Of a stretch of 39,631 nt of DNA, positions 31,582-38,207 are shown piece by piece. Position 1 is the stretch's first letter, and each line of letters opens with the position of its first letter. This DNA is from UBA6136 sp044351045 (lineage in GTDB: Bacteria > Pseudomonadota > Gammaproteobacteria > Methylococcales > Methylococcaceae), in contig JBILGM010000105.1 in the NCBI GenBank assembly GCA_044351045.1, forward strand, positions 1 through 39,631, given 5' to 3'. The translations under genes were made by a program, and so were the position numbers. A model generated the notes under the pieces. That model was not told the origin of the DNA. It searched no databases and saw only the letters and a program-made list of their open reading frames with translations.

Positions 31582-31898
31582 TGACAGGAAATCCGAATGT
31601 CACTGACCCAACGCTGGATGTCTGTCTTCGCACCTGGGGCGAACCAGCCATCCTGGAACGCGATCCGCCCATTCCCCTGAACGGCCTTTTCACCTCGCCC
31701 GACTCGCTGCGGCGGTTTGGCGGGGTGAGTGTCGATACCGTGGATGCCTCATTCACTGCTAAAACTCAGGAAGTGATGATGCTGGATGTTCAACCCGACG
31801 AGCGTCTGGTCATTCGTGAGCAACCCTACCACGTTGTGGCCCTGCTGGAAGACGATGGGGCGGGAGTCGCCCTCCTGCTGCGGAGGCTGATCGCATGA
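31581..31898 (+). CDS. Head-tail joining protein, gpFII-like
   Basis: A 105-aa protein in the FII position, slightly shorter than lambda FII (117 aa). The C-terminal half has the beta pattern of the family (VSVDTVDASFTAKTQEVMML, then RLVIREQPYHVVALLEDDGA and LLLRRLIA). It attaches to the gpW end of the head neck and takes up the tail. It overlaps the tail gene by 4 nt. Call by position and length rather than by a strong motif. Confidence 0.65.
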   Translation: MTGNPNVTDPTLDVCLRTWGEPAILERDPPIPLNGLFTSPDSLRRFGGVSVDTVDASFTAKTQEVMMLDVQPDERLVIREQPYHVVALLEDDGAGVALLLRRLIA

Positions 31899-32476
31899 AG
31901 ATCAGCGTCGAAATGAATCAGGTGCAGCTGGATGACCTCAAGGAAAGGCTGGCCTTTATCAAAGGCGGTTGGGAGCGGGCGGTGGTGCGGGCCATGAACA
32001 CCGCCGCCAGTCAGGCTCGGACCCGAACCGCAGAACGAGCACGATCGCTCCTGACCGCCGATCGTGAGCGCATTGAGCAATCGATACTCGTGAAGAAGGC
32101 CACCTATGGCGCCCGGGCCGCAAAATTGCAGATCTTCGATCAGCCGATCCCGCTGTTCCGATTTGATGTCAGCTTCATGTTTCCCACCGTCGAAGGTGGG
32201 GTGACCGCCAAGACCCTAAAGGGGGACAGCCCCCTGGCGCTAAAACATGCCTTTGTCGCCAAGATGAGTAATGGACACGTGGGCGTGTTCTCCCGCCGCG
32301 GCAAAGAACGCCTACCGATCCAGGAACACTATGGTCCCACGGTGGCCACCGTCTTCGAAAAAACCCCCGGTCTCGAAGCCGAGATCATGCAACTGGCGGC
32401 CGAGAAGTTTGCCCAGGAAGCCGCCCGCCAGGCAGCGTACCTGATCCAGAAAGAACTCGGGCAGGGGGATGACTGA
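31895..32476 (+). CDS. Minor tail protein Z family
   Basis: A 193-aa protein resembling lambda gpZ (192 aa): LKERLAFIKGGWERAVVRAM, NTAASQARTRTAERARSLLT, and the basic mid-section KATYGARAAKLQIF. The C-terminus is helical (EAEIMQLAAEKFAQEAARQA). It helps finish or connect the tail. It overlaps both neighbours (ATGA with FII, 1 nt with the tail terminator). Confidence 0.8.
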   Translation: MKISVEMNQVQLDDLKERLAFIKGGWERAVVRAMNTAASQARTRTAERARSLLTADRERIEQSILVKKATYGARAAKLQIFDQPIPLFRFDVSFMFPTVEGGVTAKTLKGDSPLALKHAFVAKMSNGHVGVFSRRGKERLPIQEHYGPTVATVFEKTPGLEAEIMQLAAEKFAQEAARQAAYLIQKELGQGDD

Positions 32477-32922
32477 TGGCCAAAACCGATGCCCCGCTTT
32501 CGATTCGGGAGCAGATCATGCGCCAGTTGCTGGAACGGGCCAGGACCTATCTGCCCTCGGCCACGCGAGACCCCATCCGTCGCCAGGACAAGCAACTGCC
32601 ACGACTGGTGCTGCAGGAACTGGGGGAGACCAAGGACGTGCCGGTCTTCCGTAAGCACAATCTGGTGTTGACCGTATCGGTCACGCTGGCCGATGCCATT
32701 GACCCTCGATCGGACTCCCTGAGCACTGTGGCAAATGCCCACATGGCCGGATTGCTCTCGGTCCTGCTCAATCCCGACAGCCACCTCGGCGGGCTTTGCG
32801 ATGCGCTCGATTATGAGTCCTCCGCCATTCGCTATCCCGAACCCGGGGACATCGTCCTCGGTGTGTCACTAATTATCTCGGTCCGTTATGCGATTGCATA
32901 CGGCAATCCGTATGCTCAATAA
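32476..32922 (+). CDS. Tail terminator-like protein (gpU position)
   Basis: A 148-aa protein in the gpU position. The mix of a helical start (SIREQIMRQLLERARTYLPS) with beta strands (NLVLTVSVTLADAIDPRSDS, DIVLGVSLIISVRYAIAYG) suits the gpU fold of hexameric tail terminators. Lambda gpU is 131 aa. No invariant motif exists, so the call depends on gene order. Confidence 0.6.
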   Translation: MAKTDAPLSIREQIMRQLLERARTYLPSATRDPIRRQDKQLPRLVLQELGETKDVPVFRKHNLVLTVSVTLADAIDPRSDSLSTVANAHMAGLLSVLLNPDSHLGGLCDALDYESSAIRYPEPGDIVLGVSLIISVRYAIAYGNPYAQ

Positions 32923-32933
32923 GAGGAAGCGCC

Positions 32934-33914
32934 ATGCCGACTGCCGCCAATGCCCGACTCGATTATGAAGCCGCGCAAACCCTGCTGCCGATGGCCCAGT
33001 TGATCGACAGTGGTGATCACCAGACCTTTACCAGCGGCGCTGATCTCTGGTCCCAGCGGGCTGGCTACACGCCGGTAATCCGGCCGAATGGCTTGCTGAC
33101 CGGGGGACTGATCTCGCCAAGCAGCAATCAAGATGACCAGATTGATGTGGCAGCATTGACCGTGCAGTTGCAGGGGTTGGTATTGCCGGTCGCTGGGACG
33201 GTGGGCATCCCTGTTACGCGAGGGATCGGTGCCGACACCCATATCATCAATAGTCTGACGGTCAACGCGGCCGGTACAGTCAACGTGCTGATTGGCGAGG
33301 AGGGCACTTCTTTTACGGAAGCTCGCGGCGCAGCAGGCGGTGCCCCCTTTATTCCTGTCGACAGCGTCGAAATCGGACAGATCCGCCTGACGGAGACTGA
33401 CTCGGCGACCGTCAACCTGCCGGAGATATTCCAGAAACCGGGCATTCATCAGGAGCGCGCCAACTTCCCCGGCTTCACCGCCAATCCGTTATTGGGCGAA
33501 CTGACCTTTGTGGCCCCTTTGCCATTGAGCCACGTCGGGGGGTTACCCAAGGCCATATACGCTGAAGTGTATGAACCGGAGTTTGCCGAAGTCGACCTGG
33601 CTTCCTCCTTTGTGCCGCCGGAAACCACGCATTCAGTGTCCTCGACCCAAGTCTACGGCCGGGCCGTGGGGGCGTCTTCCTCCAGCCTGAATCAGGGCAG
33701 CTTCAAGGCGCTGCTGGAAGATGGCGTGACGGATCCCCTGGTGCTGCTCAAGAACGAAGTCCTGTTCTTCCGCTTCTATCCCGATCAGAACAAGTCGGCC
33801 CATCTCCTGTGCTTCGGCACGCTGGGGCTAGCCCGTCAGTTTCCGGCCGACAACCATATTGAAGGCAGCTTTACTGTGTCGGCGCCGTATGCCGCGGTCG
33901 AACGGGAGTCCTGA
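32934..33914 (+). CDS. Major tail tube protein (by position)
   Basis: A 326-aa beta-rich protein following the terminator and preceding the tail chaperones, the place of lambda gpV. Beta segments dominate (IDVAALTVQLQGLVLPVAGT, VTVNAAG-like stretches, GSFTVSAPYAAV at the end), with few helices and many Pro and Gly residues. It is longer than gpV (246 aa), perhaps from an extra domain in the middle (about residues 90-220). AGAGGAAG precedes the start. Not recognised by motif. Confidence 0.55.
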   Translation: MPTAANARLDYEAAQTLLPMAQLIDSGDHQTFTSGADLWSQRAGYTPVIRPNGLLTGGLISPSSNQDDQIDVAALTVQLQGLVLPVAGTVGIPVTRGIGADTHIINSLTVNAAGTVNVLIGEEGTSFTEARGAAGGAPFIPVDSVEIGQIRLTETDSATVNLPEIFQKPGIHQERANFPGFTANPLLGELTFVAPLPLSHVGGLPKAIYAEVYEPEFAEVDLASSFVPPETTHSVSSTQVYGRAVGASSSSLNQGSFKALLEDGVTDPLVLLKNEVLFFRFYPDQNKSAHLLCFGTLGLARQFPADNHIEGSFTVSAPYAAVERES

Positions 33915-33916
33915 GT

Positions 33917-34390
33917 ATGCCGTTTGATGCCAAGGCTTTCAGCAAGGCGACCTTCGAGCCGAGGACGGCAGAGGTGCGGATCGTGGAACTCAAGGAGTGG
34001 TTCGGCGGCGATGAAGCGATCTTCCGGGTGCGCGGCCTGTCCGGGATCGAACTGGCCCAAGCACTGGAAGCGGCACAGACCAGCCAGAGCCGCGCTGAAT
34101 TGGCCGAAGCCCTGCTGGACGGCACCGACGGGGCCAAGGTCGATGCCGTCAAGGAAGCCTTTGGACTGGGAAAAGGCGTGCCCGATGAACTGATTCGCTA
34201 TCACGAACTGGTCATCCGCGGAACGGTTGAGCCGAAGCTGACGCGTGAGGTCTCGGTCAAATTGGCCGAGCGGTTTCCCATCGACCACAAGCAACTGGCC
34301 CTGAAGATTCTCGCCCTGACCGGGCAGGGTCAAGCCGTTAAAAAAAAGCCGAGCGGCTGTTCCGCCATCCCGAGATCCGCGCCTGCCTAG
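33917..34390 (+). CDS. Tail assembly chaperone, gpG-like
   Basis: A 157-aa protein made when ribosomes stay in frame. It has helical, acidic sequence typical of gpG (TAEVRIVELKEWFGGDEAIF, GIELAQALEAAQTSQSRAEL). Residues after about 144 follow the slippery site and are basic and short (PSGCSAIPRSAPA). gpG coats the tape measure protein before tube assembly. It starts 2 nt after the tube gene. Confidence 0.85.
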   Translation: MPFDAKAFSKATFEPRTAEVRIVELKEWFGGDEAIFRVRGLSGIELAQALEAAQTSQSRAELAEALLDGTDGAKVDAVKEAFGLGKGVPDELIRYHELVIRGTVEPKLTREVSVKLAERFPIDHKQLALKILALTGQGQAVKKKPSGCSAIPRSAPA

Positions 34391-34512
34391 CCCTCTGTCA
34401 TCACTGGGGCAAACCCCTCTACGAGGTCCGCCCGGACCTCATGCCCTATGACCATCTATCGCCCCTGGAACTGACGCTCTGGGGCTTGTTCTTCGATACC
34501 TTGAAGCGCTAA
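33917..34512 (+). CDS. Tail assembly chaperone fusion gpGT-like, made by -1 frameshift
   Basis: At the A-run (34340-34347) the ribosome can slip back one base on A AAA AAG (34342-34348). Decoding then leaves the gpG frame after Lys144 and continues with AERLFRHPEIRACLALCHHW and 34 more residues to TAA 34510-34512. The extension has no stop, is helix-rich and ends in LTLWGLFFDTLKR, a sensible T domain. The product is 198 aa. In lambda, gpG and gpGT in a fixed ratio load the tape measure protein. The only coding explanation for 34391-34512 is this frame. Confidence 0.88.
34342..34348 (+). promoter_or_regulatory. Slippery heptamer A AAA AAG for -1 ribosomal frameshift
   Basis: A classic bacterial slip site in register with the gpG frame: codons AAA (34343-34345) and AAG (34346-34348), preceded by two more A residues. 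The GC-rich sequence that follows (GCCGAGCGGCTG) could act as a stimulator. No Shine-Dalgarno-like spacer enhancer is obvious. Confidence 0.85.
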
Positions 34513-34515
34513 ACC

Positions 34516-34842
34516 ATGGCTGCCACCACCCTTCGCCACAAACGTGGCGACACATTTCAGTACGACTGCGTCCTGCGCAGCAAGAAGAATGGCCCGGCCA
34601 TCGATATCAGCGGCTGGCAGATCCGAAGCCAACTCCGAGATCTCAAGGATGGCTTGATCTGCGAGTTCACTATCAGCCTGCTGAATCCGGCAGAGGGTCA
34701 TTATCAGCTGAGAGCCCCTGACACCCGCCGCTGGTCCCCCGGCAATGCCGCCATGGATATCGAATATCGCGATGCCCAGGGGGTTATCCGCAGCACCGAG
34801 ACTCTCCAGGTTCTTATTCTCAAGGACGAGACCCACGACTGA
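34516..34842 (+). CDS. Small tail-associated protein, unknown function
   Basis: A 108-aa protein directly after the frameshift product's stop. The beta-sandwich-like sequence (GDTFQYDCVLRSKKNGPAID, GWQIRSQLRD, YQLRAPDTRRWSPGNAAMDI) resembles the N-terminal domains found in baseplate or upper fibre proteins of many phages, including BppU-type domains. It overlaps the collagen-like gene by one base. No enzyme motif is present. Likely structural. Confidence 0.55.
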   Translation: MAATTLRHKRGDTFQYDCVLRSKKNGPAIDISGWQIRSQLRDLKDGLICEFTISLLNPAEGHYQLRAPDTRRWSPGNAAMDIEYRDAQGVIRSTETLQVLILKDETHD

Positions 34843-35045
34843 TGCTGACCGAACTCAACCGGACCGATTACAGCACCGTCATCGAAGCCAATCGGCTGCT
34901 GACCACTCTGGCGAATGACACCGCTGTATCCCTGACGATCCTGTCCGCCCCGGGCCCGCAAGGACTGCCAGGAACCGCAGGTCCCAGCGGCCTGGAAGCC
35001 GAGGTCAGTACCGACTTTGCCCTGATTTACCACCTGTCCACGTAA
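34842..35045 (+). CDS. Small collagen-like protein
   Basis: A 67-aa protein with a short Gly-X-Y run (GPQGLPGTAGPSGLEAE, residues 38-54), the kind of collagen repeat that trims or joins phage fibres. The first 35 residues are helical. It starts on the stop of the preceding gene (TGATG). Probably a fibre tip or linker, inferred from the repeat. Confidence 0.55.
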   Translation: MLTELNRTDYSTVIEANRLLTTLANDTAVSLTILSAPGPQGLPGTAGPSGLEAEVSTDFALIYHLST

Positions 35046-35065
35046 CCACATAGGAGAAAAGCCCC

Positions 35066-35596
35066 ATGGCCACCTTGGAACAACGCATTATTGACCTGGC
35101 CCAGGCGATTGGCAGCGATGTCAAAACACTGAACAGCACCGTCGGTGTCCTGACCAACCTGACAACGACCCAGAAAACCAATCTGGTTGCGGCCATCAAT
35201 GAGCTGCAGAATCAGGTCAGTTCCCTGGACCTCGATAGCCTGATCGATGATGCCGCCGGCGTGGGCGACATTGATGTCACCTACAGTGCCGACAAGATCA
35301 TCACCCTGCTCGATGCCCTCAAGACCGACATTCTCGGCGGTATTCCTCCTTCCACGCTGGACACCCTCCAGGAACTGGCGGATTACCTCACTGACAACCA
35401 GGTCGCCGGCGGACTCGTCGAGCAGCTGGCAAACCGGGTGCGGGTGGATACCGCGCAAAACTTCAATGCCGCCCAGCAGATTCAGGCGCGAGACAACATC
35501 GGTGCTGCCGCCGCATCAGCGCTGACGACCTTGGTGGCCGCGCTGGGCGACGTCGTTCATGACTTCGTCAGTGACTATACCCTGGCGAAAGCTTGA
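35066..35596 (+). CDS. Tail-fibre-like protein with coiled-coil core
   Basis: A 176-aa protein. The N-terminus LEQRIIDLAQAIGSDVKTLN is nearly the same as that of the next gene, implying a common attachment module. Residues 20-60 form a coiled coil (VGVLTNLTTTQKTNLVAAIN), then come VTYSADKIITLLDALKTDIL and a C-terminal region with FNAAQQIQARDNIGAA, a motif common in tail fibre proteins. GGAGA precedes the start. It is probably a trimeric fibre or fibre-connector subunit. Confidence 0.65.
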   Translation: MATLEQRIIDLAQAIGSDVKTLNSTVGVLTNLTTTQKTNLVAAINELQNQVSSLDLDSLIDDAAGVGDIDVTYSADKIITLLDALKTDILGGIPPSTLDTLQELADYLTDNQVAGGLVEQLANRVRVDTAQNFNAAQQIQARDNIGAAAASALTTLVAALGDVVHDFVSDYTLAKA

Positions 35597-35619
35597 ACCC
35601 CGGGCCTTTCGGGTGACGC

Positions 35620-36072
35620 ATGACGCTGGAGCAACGGATCATTGCGCTGGCCCAGGCCATTGGGCTGGACATCAAGGCGCAGGCGTCCCAGAGAATCGAG
35701 TACGCGACTGGACTCTGGACGCCGAGTGTCCAGAATGCTACCGGCTACCAATCACGGGCAGGGCGCTACACGCGCATCGGCCATCAGGTCTTTATAGAAG
35801 GCGCTTTTCAGCTCGATAGCATCAAAACCGGGGGATCTCTCATCGAGGGGCTGCCTTATCCCGCCCATCCTGAGGCCCCTTCAGGTGGCATTCACGTCCA
35901 CCAATACCAAACCGCCCGTGCGTTGGTGGCGGTGACCGGTGAAATCATGCCGGGCACCTCGACCTTTCAGGTCCTGGCGGCCACAGGCCCCAGCACCAGC
36001 CTTTCCACCTATGCCAACACCTTTGGCAAGACCGGCGCCCTGAGCTTCTCCGGGCATTACACCATCGCTTGA
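35620..36072 (+). CDS. Tail-fibre tip protein, sharing its N-terminus with the preceding gene
   Basis: A 150-aa protein. The first 20 residues (LEQRIIALAQAIGLDIKAQA) match the N-terminus of the preceding protein. Then follows a beta-rich domain (ATGLWTPSVQNATGYQSRAG, RYTRIGHQVFIEGAFQLDSI) resembling the C-terminal head domains of fibre proteins. Same N-terminus with a different distal domain fits host-range variation by domain swap. The ribosome site is weak. It is followed by the lysis module. Confidence 0.6.
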   Translation: MTLEQRIIALAQAIGLDIKAQASQRIEYATGLWTPSVQNATGYQSRAGRYTRIGHQVFIEGAFQLDSIKTGGSLIEGLPYPAHPEAPSGGIHVHQYQTARALVAVTGEIMPGTSTFQVLAATGPSTSLSTYANTFGKTGALSFSGHYTIA

Positions 36073-36138
36073 CGCTTTGCTGCCTGATTCCGGGCGGCCT
36101 TCCTTTCCACTCTTTTTTACTCAACCAGGAGGATTCTC

Positions 36139-36555
36139 ATGGTCACGGCCCGCGATTGCCTGAAGAAATACGGTCCCGCACATCTGGAAAAAGCCATGGT
36201 GCTGTGGGATGTGCCGGCTGAACTCGAAATCGGCGTTATTCCGAAGCGCATCTACTGCAATCGCGACCTGGCGCAGCCCCTGGAGCGTGCCTTCCGCCGG
36301 CTGATTTCGACCGGTCAGGTCAATCATCTCAAGACCTGGGATGGCTGCTTCAACATCCGTAACAAGCGAGGCGGGCGCAGCACGTCCCTGCATGCCTGGG
36401 GCGTCGCCATTGACGTCAATGTCGCCTGAAACGGCTTCGGTCGGACGCCACAGATGCCACAGGCATTCGTCCAGTGCTTCATCCAGTCCGGTTTTGACTG
36501 GGGTGGCACCTGGGCCAAGCCGGATGGCATGCACTTTCAGCTATCCCATCTCTGA
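36139..36555 (+). pseudogene. M15-type endolysin interrupted by an in-frame TGA
   Basis: The frame encodes a peptidase M15 (VanY/L-alanyl-D-glutamate type) of 138 codons: STSLHAWGVAIDVNVA holds the His and Asp zinc ligands, and the closing part GFDWGGTWAKPDGMHFQLSH holds the catalytic-site and third-ligand histidine. Codon 97 (36427-36429) is TGA, located between the two halves at a place where Trp is likely (one-base change from TGG). Without readthrough, a 96-aa product lacks the last zinc ligand and should be inactive. The start has AGGAGG at 8 nt. Confidence 0.8.
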
Positions 36556-36581
36556 TTTTTCAACCACAGGAGACACACACT

Positions 36582-36761
36582 ATGTTCAAAAACTTCGGCG
36601 TTTCGTTCAAAGAGCCCAGCACCTGGCAGGGAATTATCACCTTGCTGACCCTAGTCGGTATCTCGCTGGATCCGGTGCAGAAGGAAATCATCGTCAGTGC
36701 CGGCATTGCCCTCTATGCCTTCCTCGACGTGTTCTGGCTGCATAACAGCCGGACCCCCTGA
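36582..36761 (+). CDS. Small phage membrane protein, candidate holin
   Basis: A 59-aa protein. The start at 36582 has CAGGAG about 9 nt upstream, and the stop overlaps the next start as TGATG. Two hydrophobic segments (WQGIITLLTLVGISL at 15-29 and EIIVSAGIALYAFLDVFWL at 35-53) suit a small class II holin-like or tail-membrane protein. It lies between the endolysin and the spanin-like gene, the usual place of holins. No positive proof. Confidence 0.6.
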   Translation: MFKNFGVSFKEPSTWQGIITLLTLVGISLDPVQKEIIVSAGIALYAFLDVFWLHNSRTP

Positions 36762-37030
36762 TGTTCCGGCGTCCAGCCGAACGGAGCCCGAGCCCCGATC
36801 CCATCCGCTGGGTGGGGGTCGGCCTCGCCCTGGTCTCGACCCTAGGCGGCCTCGTTGGCTCCCTGATCAGCGGGGCCCGCGAAGTCGCGGCGATGCGGGT
36901 ACAAATTGAAACGCTGGCCACGGCCTATCGGGATTCCAGTTTGGAAGAACGGGAGGGCTTGCAGCATGTTATCGAGCAACTCAGTGATGTGGAAGCCCGG
37001 CTACGCTTTGTGGAGCAGGGCAAGCGATGA
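36761..37030 (+). CDS. Membrane-anchored coiled-coil protein, candidate i-spanin or holin partner
   Basis: An 89-aa protein. One membrane helix (WVGVGLALVSTLGGLVGSLI, about 17-36) is followed by a soluble coiled coil (VAAMRVQIETLATAYRDSSL, EREGLQHVIEQLSDVEARLR). That layout is the i-spanin pattern (Rz-like), although an outer-membrane partner is not evident. The charged N-terminus (RRPAERSPSP) would face the cytoplasm. It is coupled to both neighbours through ATGA/TGATG overlaps. Confidence 0.6.
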   Translation: MFRRPAERSPSPDPIRWVGVGLALVSTLGGLVGSLISGAREVAAMRVQIETLATAYRDSSLEEREGLQHVIEQLSDVEARLRFVEQGKR

Positions 37031-37092
37031 TCTGATTCTTTATCTTTCTCGCTCTCTGGGCCGTATTTGATTGGATCCTGGTGCGTGAGTAA
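37027..37092 (+). pseudogene. Very small hydrophobic ORF with an in-frame TGA as third codon
   Basis: ATG 37027 overlaps the preceding stop (ATGA). The frame reads M-I-TGA, then FFIFLALWAVFDWILVRE and TAA at 37090-37092. The 18 residues after TGA form a good membrane helix with charged ends, so the frame looks coding. Trp would be a one-base change (TGG) at the third codon. It may be a 21-aa lysis or anchor peptide that is broken or read through. Too small to prove. Confidence 0.4.
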
Positions 37093-37122
37093 TTCGCCAA
37101 GCACCAGTGTCGTTGTGATGCT

Positions 37123-37163
37123 CAAGAGGGGTGATGAGCGCCATCCCTTCATCACCCGTCTTG
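37123..37163. terminator. Long hairpin between lysis module and moron, likely bidirectional terminator
   Basis: CAAGA-G-GGGTGATGA pairs with TCATCACCC-G-TCTTG (14 bp with one G-G mismatch) around an 11-nt loop. It lies 31 nt after the small lysis ORF and 3 nt before the stop of the opposing secreted-protein gene, so it may end both transcripts. T-runs on both sides are short (CTTATT on plus, CATCAC on minus), so strength is uncertain. Confidence 0.6.
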
Positions 37164-37166
37164 ATC

Positions 37167-38075
37167 TTATTCTCCGGCCAGGAAGGTGATGGTCAGGGTA
37201 TTGCCATTTAGACAGTACGCGCCCGGTTGGTAAGTGTTTTCCGGTGCATCGAACATTGGATAAAAATAGGCCGGTATTTTGTAGTTGCCACAGCCACCGG
37301 CCGATGTTGCGCAACTCGGGTCACCACAGTTGCTGGGGTAATTTTCCGGGCCAAAATTGCCATTGGCTGGTCCCTGGCAGGTGTAGGTCGCTTGGCCGGT
37401 GCAGGAAAGCTGTACGGGCAGGTTATAGGCCGCCCCGCCGGTTCCCGCGCATTGATTGCTCTTCCACAGCGCATCCGTGCAGTATTGTGGAAAGACACTG
37501 ATGTCATAGAACACGCAGCTTTGGTTGTTCGTGCAAACGAAAGGGGCTGGATTCACGAACACCGTTTCAATCATCGTCAAATGCTCCGCCTGAGCATTCA
37601 TGCAATCGTCAGGGGCGGCCGTCAGGGATGCACAGAAACGGGAATTGATCGCTTGCTGTTGGGTATTCAGTACAGGCGATACCGTGGCGGCACATGTGCC
37701 ATTTTTAGGGATGGTCGCGAAGCTCGCTTTGGCGCTCGTTCCGGTATTTGTGCAGCCATTTCCCCAATTGATATCGCCCGGGCTGTGATTGGCATCTCCT
37801 AGGGTAAAGCTCACATAAATGGGTACTTGCCGGCTATTCACCAAGGACACCGCGACATCGCCGCTGACCGTTCCCGCAGGGGGTTGAGGTAACTGCTCGA
37901 CGGTTCCCTTTTTCTTGAAACGAAGGGAGTCCACTCTGAGGACAGCATTTCTGTATTTCTTATGATTGACGATTAATTCATCGACATGCAGCGCATTGGA
38001 TCTGGGGATATAGCGGTCAACAGCCATAACCGAGGCCGAATACATGAGTAGCAGAATCAAGACAGATTTGAACAT
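37167..38075 (-). CDS. Secreted cysteine-rich protein (moron)
   Basis: A 302-aa protein on the opposite strand. The start at 38075 has GGAGAAGA; the frame is open further upstream but lacks support. An N-terminal Sec signal (MFKSVLILLLMYSASVMA, cut before VDRY) directs export. The mature part has about 17 cysteines, many in the last 140 residues (FCASLTAAPDDC, YTCQGPANGN, NCGDPSCATSAGGC), enough for several disulfides. The shape recalls thaumatin-like or secreted structural proteins, but I do not recognise it. It is expressed opposite to the late operon, which fits a lysogenic-conversion gene. Confidence 0.7.
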   Translation of the reverse strand: MFKSVLILLLMYSASVMAVDRYIPRSNALHVDELIVNHKKYRNAVLRVDSLRFKKKGTVEQLPQPPAGTVSGDVAVSLVNSRQVPIYVSFTLGDANHSPGDINWGNGCTNTGTSAKASFATIPKNGTCAATVSPVLNTQQQAINSRFCASLTAAPDDCMNAQAEHLTMIETVFVNPAPFVCTNNQSCVFYDISVFPQYCTDALWKSNQCAGTGGAAYNLPVQLSCTGQATYTCQGPANGNFGPENYPSNCGDPSCATSAGGCGNYKIPAYFYPMFDAPENTYQPGAYCLNGNTLTITFLAGE

Positions 38076-38105
38076 GACTTCTTCTCCACTTCTGGTTATT
38101 GCCCC

Positions 38106-38207
38106 ATGAAAACCTTGGTGCGGTTGTACGCCCTTCAAGTACCCGGCGCAATGCGTCTGGATGCGAGCCCTTTCAGCCTGGTAGCCACCGATCACCTGGA
38201 TGAGTGA
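38106..38207 (+). CDS. 33-aa ORF overlapping the tape-measure start, possible remnant
   Basis: ATG 38106 opens a 33-codon frame (MKTLVRLYALQVPGAMRLDA, SPFSLVATDHLDE) whose TGA at 38205 overlaps the tape-measure ATG by 8 nt. Good composition and tight coupling suggest real coding, but no Shine-Dalgarno precedes it. The frame remains open upstream to 38052, so it could be the end of a longer tail gene cut off by the moron insertion. Confidence 0.4.
   Translation: MKTLVRLYALQVPGAMRLDASPFSLVATDHLDE

Noticed and set aside
36139..37092. Genome-wide TGA reassignment
   Set aside because: Numerous genes in the window end in TGA and are coupled through ATGA or TGATG, so TGA works as a stop in this element.
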